A stretch of DNA of 44,932 bases from Chara braunii (lineage: Eukaryota; Streptophyta; Charophyceae; Charales; Characeae): contig BFEA01000275.1 in assembly GCA_003427395.1 (NCBI GenBank), positions 1,467,282 through 1,512,213 on the forward strand, in the 5' to 3' direction. Positions 41,858 through 44,932 of this stretch are shown here, in pieces (positions within the stretch are counted from its first letter, which is position 1; the number at the start of each line of letters is the position of its first letter). The notes under the pieces were generated by a model. It saw nothing but the letters and a program-made list of their open reading frames with translations, was not told the origin of the DNA and searched no databases. The position numbers and the translations under genes are program-made.

Positions 41858-44443
41858 TTTTTTTTTCTTTTTTTTTTTGAGAAACCCCCGAGGATTTGCT
41901 AGGGATGCTGATAAGAGCAAACACCCCTAGCATTCCCGGGAGGCTCCATCTATTGGTGGGGAGTTGCACCTGCTGGAAACCGGGTCCAGCGTCCCTGAAC
42001 ATTATCTTTTTCCAATGACTGTCCGCCAACATTTATTACCCTGGAGTCAGGGGATTAACTGAGCAGGCAAAAAATGAGCTTGAGGGGAATTTGGCTCATA
42101 ACGGTGGAACCGTTAGTTCTTATTTATACAAACAAAGAACCATGGCAATACCATGGGAAGTCGGTGGATTGTATGTAGAAAAGAAAGCAATTCAATGAAC
42201 GCGAGCACCTTCATAGACCCCGTAACGACTGACTCGAAAGAGAAGAGGATGATTGATTTCATGCTAATACGCCAGTTCACCCTGCTGATGGGCGCCTGAC
42301 TAAAATGCCTACCTGGCCCCTTTTCTCCCCTCCGTAGCAGCGTATCTGACATCTGGTTTTCCACCCTTCATGTTCCAAGCATCATCCATCCATCCCATAC
42401 CACTGCATTCCGACTAAGCAATTCGATGGGGGGGGGAAGAAATCGGGAAAGTTCTCCGGGGACTTCAGTGGTATAGTTGTATCAATGCTAGTCCAGTTAT
42501 GAAATACCAATTTGTAGTCCCTTACTATTTCCATCCTCCCTTGGCCCTCCTCGGCTTCCTGTTGAGCCCCTTTCCATTCCACCTTCCCTATCTTACCACC
42601 GGTAATCCCCCTTAGCCAGCTTGAGGAAAATTCCTGGATTCTTTACTTTATGTCTTTTTTCGTATTTAGGGAGCGAATCTGTGTTCTGACATCCTCCCAC
42701 TTTGCCGTTATTTCAATTTGAATCTGTTGTTGTACACTCTCTGTAAATTCGGGCCCTTTCAATCTTGCTCTTTCCATCTCATATGTGCAGCGCCTTCTCC
42801 AAAGTGCCCAAAGCACCGCCCTGCATCCTAGTTTGAACAGATTGTTGGTAAATTCGTCGGGGGGGTCAACTAGATCCCTGGGCCATGCCTCGCACAGCAG
42901 GGCCTGCCAGTCCTAGGGCCACACGGTTTTTGTCTCTAGTTGGTCCCAGATTCTATCCCACCATCTCCACAGCCAGAGTGCACCCGGGCATTGTAGGAAT
43001 ATGTGCTCAATTGTCTCCGGACGTTTCCTGGATGGGAATGCGTTTGTACATAGCTTGCACCAGGCCGGGGTAGAGCTTGTCCCTTTTGTTCTAGGGATGT
43101 TCTGTCGATCAGCCAGTTATTGGTTGGTAGGCAGCGGTGCTCAATCTGCCATTAAAGCGAAGCGAACTTGGCCGTTTCATCTTTGCCATCCTAAACCATT
43201 TAACAGACCTTAGTTCCTCCTTGCTGATATGCAGGTGATTTCTCCAGCGCTCCTCTACTTGATCTCAGAGGTTGATCTTTGGCCTCAGAAGTTTGTAGGT
43301 GGATTTCACTGATAGGTTGTACAATGATTTGGTGTGACTCCTGCCCTTCCCTATTTGGGTCGTCCATTTCCATTCCACCGGATCCAGGGTCAAATGGTGG
43401 ATTGGCGTGGAGGGGAGGAAGGCTATCCATTGCTCTCCCTCTCATAGTACTCTGATTCTGAATACTTCCTCCTTCTGGCAATAATATTATCCCCGTTTCT
43501 TCAGGGATGCTCCTTTCAACGACATTTCCTCTTCCTATTTAAAAAAGACTCACCACCACTATTCCGTCGGGTTCACAGCATACTACATTGCCCACTTTTC
43601 TGTGTAAATCCCGGAATGCAACCCAATCCGATTGTTGCAGGGAAGGGCCGTTACGCAGGATCCTCCACCAATCTAGAGGGATCTTATCCACAATCTCTTC
43701 CAAGGCTTTTTGGGGATGGTGACAGTATCGTAATCTCTCCCTTAGCTTGTCTGGGGCAATCCAATCGTTTTTGGCTGTTTCCCATATGTCTTTTATCCTT
43801 GTTAGTCCTTTTGTGACCCAGCCCCGCTAGGGGGAGACCATACAGTGAAGGGTCTGGCCCCTTGAATCCACCACCCATCTATTTCCAAATAGGGGTTGTC
43901 GTGCCACTTCCTCCCGTCTTTCCGGTGGGGATTTGTTTGGCAGAGGGAGGTTTCTCCATGTTTTGAGGAGGTTAGGCCAGAAGGGGTCCTTCTGCAAGTC
44001 AGACCTTGCTGCTTATCTTGGTGAGTCGGGGCAGAGATCCTGTGGCTGTGTTTTTGCTTTTGGGATAGACCATTCCCTGTTTTCCAACCACATCAGCGGA
44101 TCATTGGCGTCAGATGTTTGCGGGGCCAGGCGGGATATTTGTTCCATGGTTAGCCCTCTCCATGGGGACTCCGGGTTGAAGAGCAGGCGTTTGAGCCATT
44201 GTATCGTTAACGCTTTGGTCTGTAATAGGGGATCAATGATGCCAAGGCCGCCTTTTGTTCTAGGGTGGGTGATGGAACGCCACGCCACTCGGTTGATCGC
44301 GTTATGTTTCTCGTGGTCTCCCCGCCACAGAAAGGCAGTTATCTGCCATTGCAGGGGCCGAAAGTCTTTCTTATCTAATGCCCAGATTGCTGATTTGTAC
44401 CACAGTGTGCCCAATACCACGTTGTTGACTATCAAGGAGTGTC
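41858..44443 (-). mobile_element. LINE-3: 5'-truncated L1-like element, minus strand
   Basis: Read on the minus strand: post-RT region from about 44.44 kb (IVNNVVLGTLWYKSAIWALD, QWLKRLLFNPESPWRG, MWLENREWSI), SDWVAFRDLHRKVGN near 43.65, LQWQIEHRCLPTNNWLIDR near 43.15, and zf-RVT KLCTNAFPSRKRPETIEHIF near 43.04. Then come ITAKWEDVRTQIRSLNTKKD near 42.68 and an end near 42.38. The 3' UTR carries tail hairpins (41972-41990; 41897-41932) and a poly(A) seen as poly(T) at 41858-41878. It is the sister of LINE-1. The RT itself is not in the window on this strand. Confidence 0.85.
42383..44436 (-). pseudogene. LINE-3 ORF2 C-terminal half
   Basis: This is the broken frame covering the region between RT and the C-terminus, the zinc-binding domain and a Gln/Lys-rich tail. 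It gives a clean template for LINE-1, since the segment from WLIDR to the zf-RVT Cys is continuous here. A deletion lies just after TIW at 44444: LINE-1 has WENKHTSIIGRSLVINSVI there, whereas LINE-3 goes straight to LIVNNVV. Several frameshifts (about 43.2-43.9 kb) make it inactive. Confidence 0.8.
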
Positions 44444-44731
44444 CAAATTGTCATTTTTGCCAAAGGTGGGCCAGTGATCCACTCATTGTTAGTAGGTGGC
44501 CTGCCTTCTGCCGTTATTGAGATTCCCAGCACTCTGATGGGCGCTTCCTTGGGGAGCCAGTTTTGTCTGGGTTGTTCTGGTGGNNTNANNCCACCAGAAC
44601 AACCCAGACAAAACTGGCTCCCCAAGGAAGCGCCCATCAGAGTGCTGGGAATCTCAATAACGGCAGAAGGCAGGCCACCTACTAACAATGAGTGGATCAC
44701 TGGCCCACCTTTGGCAAAACTGACAATTTGG
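44444..44731. repeat. near-perfect foldback around NNTNANN
   Basis: 44444-44583 is the complement of 44591-44731 with about one mismatch seen. Both arms encode the LINE string IRVLGISITAEGRPPTNNEW in opposite directions. The centre 44584-44590 is ambiguous sequence. Confidence 0.9.
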
Positions 44732-44932
44732 AAGGACAAACATATGTTTCTATTAAAAGTTTTGTTTGTCCAGGTGTTACTTTAAGGCTGGACCTGGTTT
44801 CCAGCAAAGACAGAAGCAGGGGTTTTGGCCCCTGTAATCCGGGTTGAGATGTGAAGGGATTTCCGGCCTGCTTTCGCTATAATTACAGATTTAATAAACT
44901 GGCCTTTTGTTATAAAAAAAAAAAAAAAAAAA
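44732..44932 (+). mobile_element. 3' end of a LINE/retroposon with tail hairpin and poly(A)
   Basis: After the right foldback arm the LINE frame continues briefly (WKDKHM) and then jumps to 3'-tail sequence: hairpin GCTGGACCTGGTTTCCAGC (44787-44805), a further GC-rich stem, TTTAATAAACT (about 44890) and poly(A) from 44915 to the window end. It seems to be an internally deleted plus-strand copy. Confidence 0.65.

Overview
This is eukaryotic, repeat-dominated intergenic DNA. I recognise no intact host gene, no rRNA and no free-standing tRNA gene. Nearly all coding signal comes from decayed retroelements: several L1-like LINEs and one Penelope-like element (PLE). They are riddled with stops and frameshifts and heavily cut up by younger insertions. 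Base composition swings from AT-rich to GC-rich, with many (CT)n, (CA)n, (CATCAT)n and poly(A) tracts. The PLE accessory protein (zinc knuckle, Lys/Glu coiled coil, then a segment reading EKRKRRLDPVFDDSPP and a SAP-like module) resembles proteins I remember from the charophyte alga Chara braunii. A Chara-like streptophyte alga is therefore my best guess; this is memory, not a search.

Layout. 85-706: an array of palindromes embedded in (AG)n/(CT)n. 1.02-12.7 kb: LINE-1, plus strand, with an Asn/Gln-rich ORF1 and an endonuclease-RT ORF2. It is split by two DNA-transposon-like insertions with about 8-bp target-site duplications (TSDs): element A (3483-7090) and element B (9750-11208, holding a 461-bp gap). 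Element A carries a strong type I hammerhead ribozyme candidate (5333-5381) at the head of a roughly 0.55-0.6 kb tandem repeat. 12.72-13.22: the missing 3' part of LINE-1, inverted. 14.46-15.06: a tRNA-derived SINE (T1), minus strand. 15.1-16.0: foldback elements with a small retroposon inside. 16.7-23.46: the PLE, with domain order zinc knuckle/coiled coil, SAP-like, GIY-YIG, then RT, interrupted by noncoding retroposon X1. 23.77-23.93: a long hairpin. 24.08 and 27.47: short tRNA-derived SINE T2. About 24.9-27.47: retroposon X2. 27.63-28.19: gap. 29.3-41.6: LINE-2, plus strand, carrying SINE T1, retroposon X3 (itself carrying retroposon Y), an unclassified 2.4-kb segment and a 66-bp poly(A) microinsertion. 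41.86-44.44: LINE-3, minus strand. 44.44-44.73: a near-perfect foldback around an ambiguous NNTNANN. The window ends in the poly(A) of another retroposon.

How the parts work together. The LINEs and the PLE would supply reverse transcriptase and endonuclease. The SINEs and the noncoding X/Y elements have poly(A) tails and 11-18 bp TSDs and look like passengers mobilised by LINE machinery. A conserved 19-nt stem-loop (GCTGGA/TCCAGC stem) lies near the 3' end of LINE-3, several X/Y copies and other poly(A) elements. It shows a compensatory base-pair change between copies and is the best candidate for the signal that lets unrelated bodies share one reverse transcriptase. Removing several insertions together with one TSD copy restores the reading frame of the host element, which supports the nesting order.

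Most likely new biology: the hammerhead/tandem-repeat unit inside a DNA-transposon-like element; the N-terminal GIY-YIG PLE with zinc-knuckle and SAP-like modules; and the shared 3'-tail RNA structure. All calls were made by eye; no alignment, folding or database search was run.
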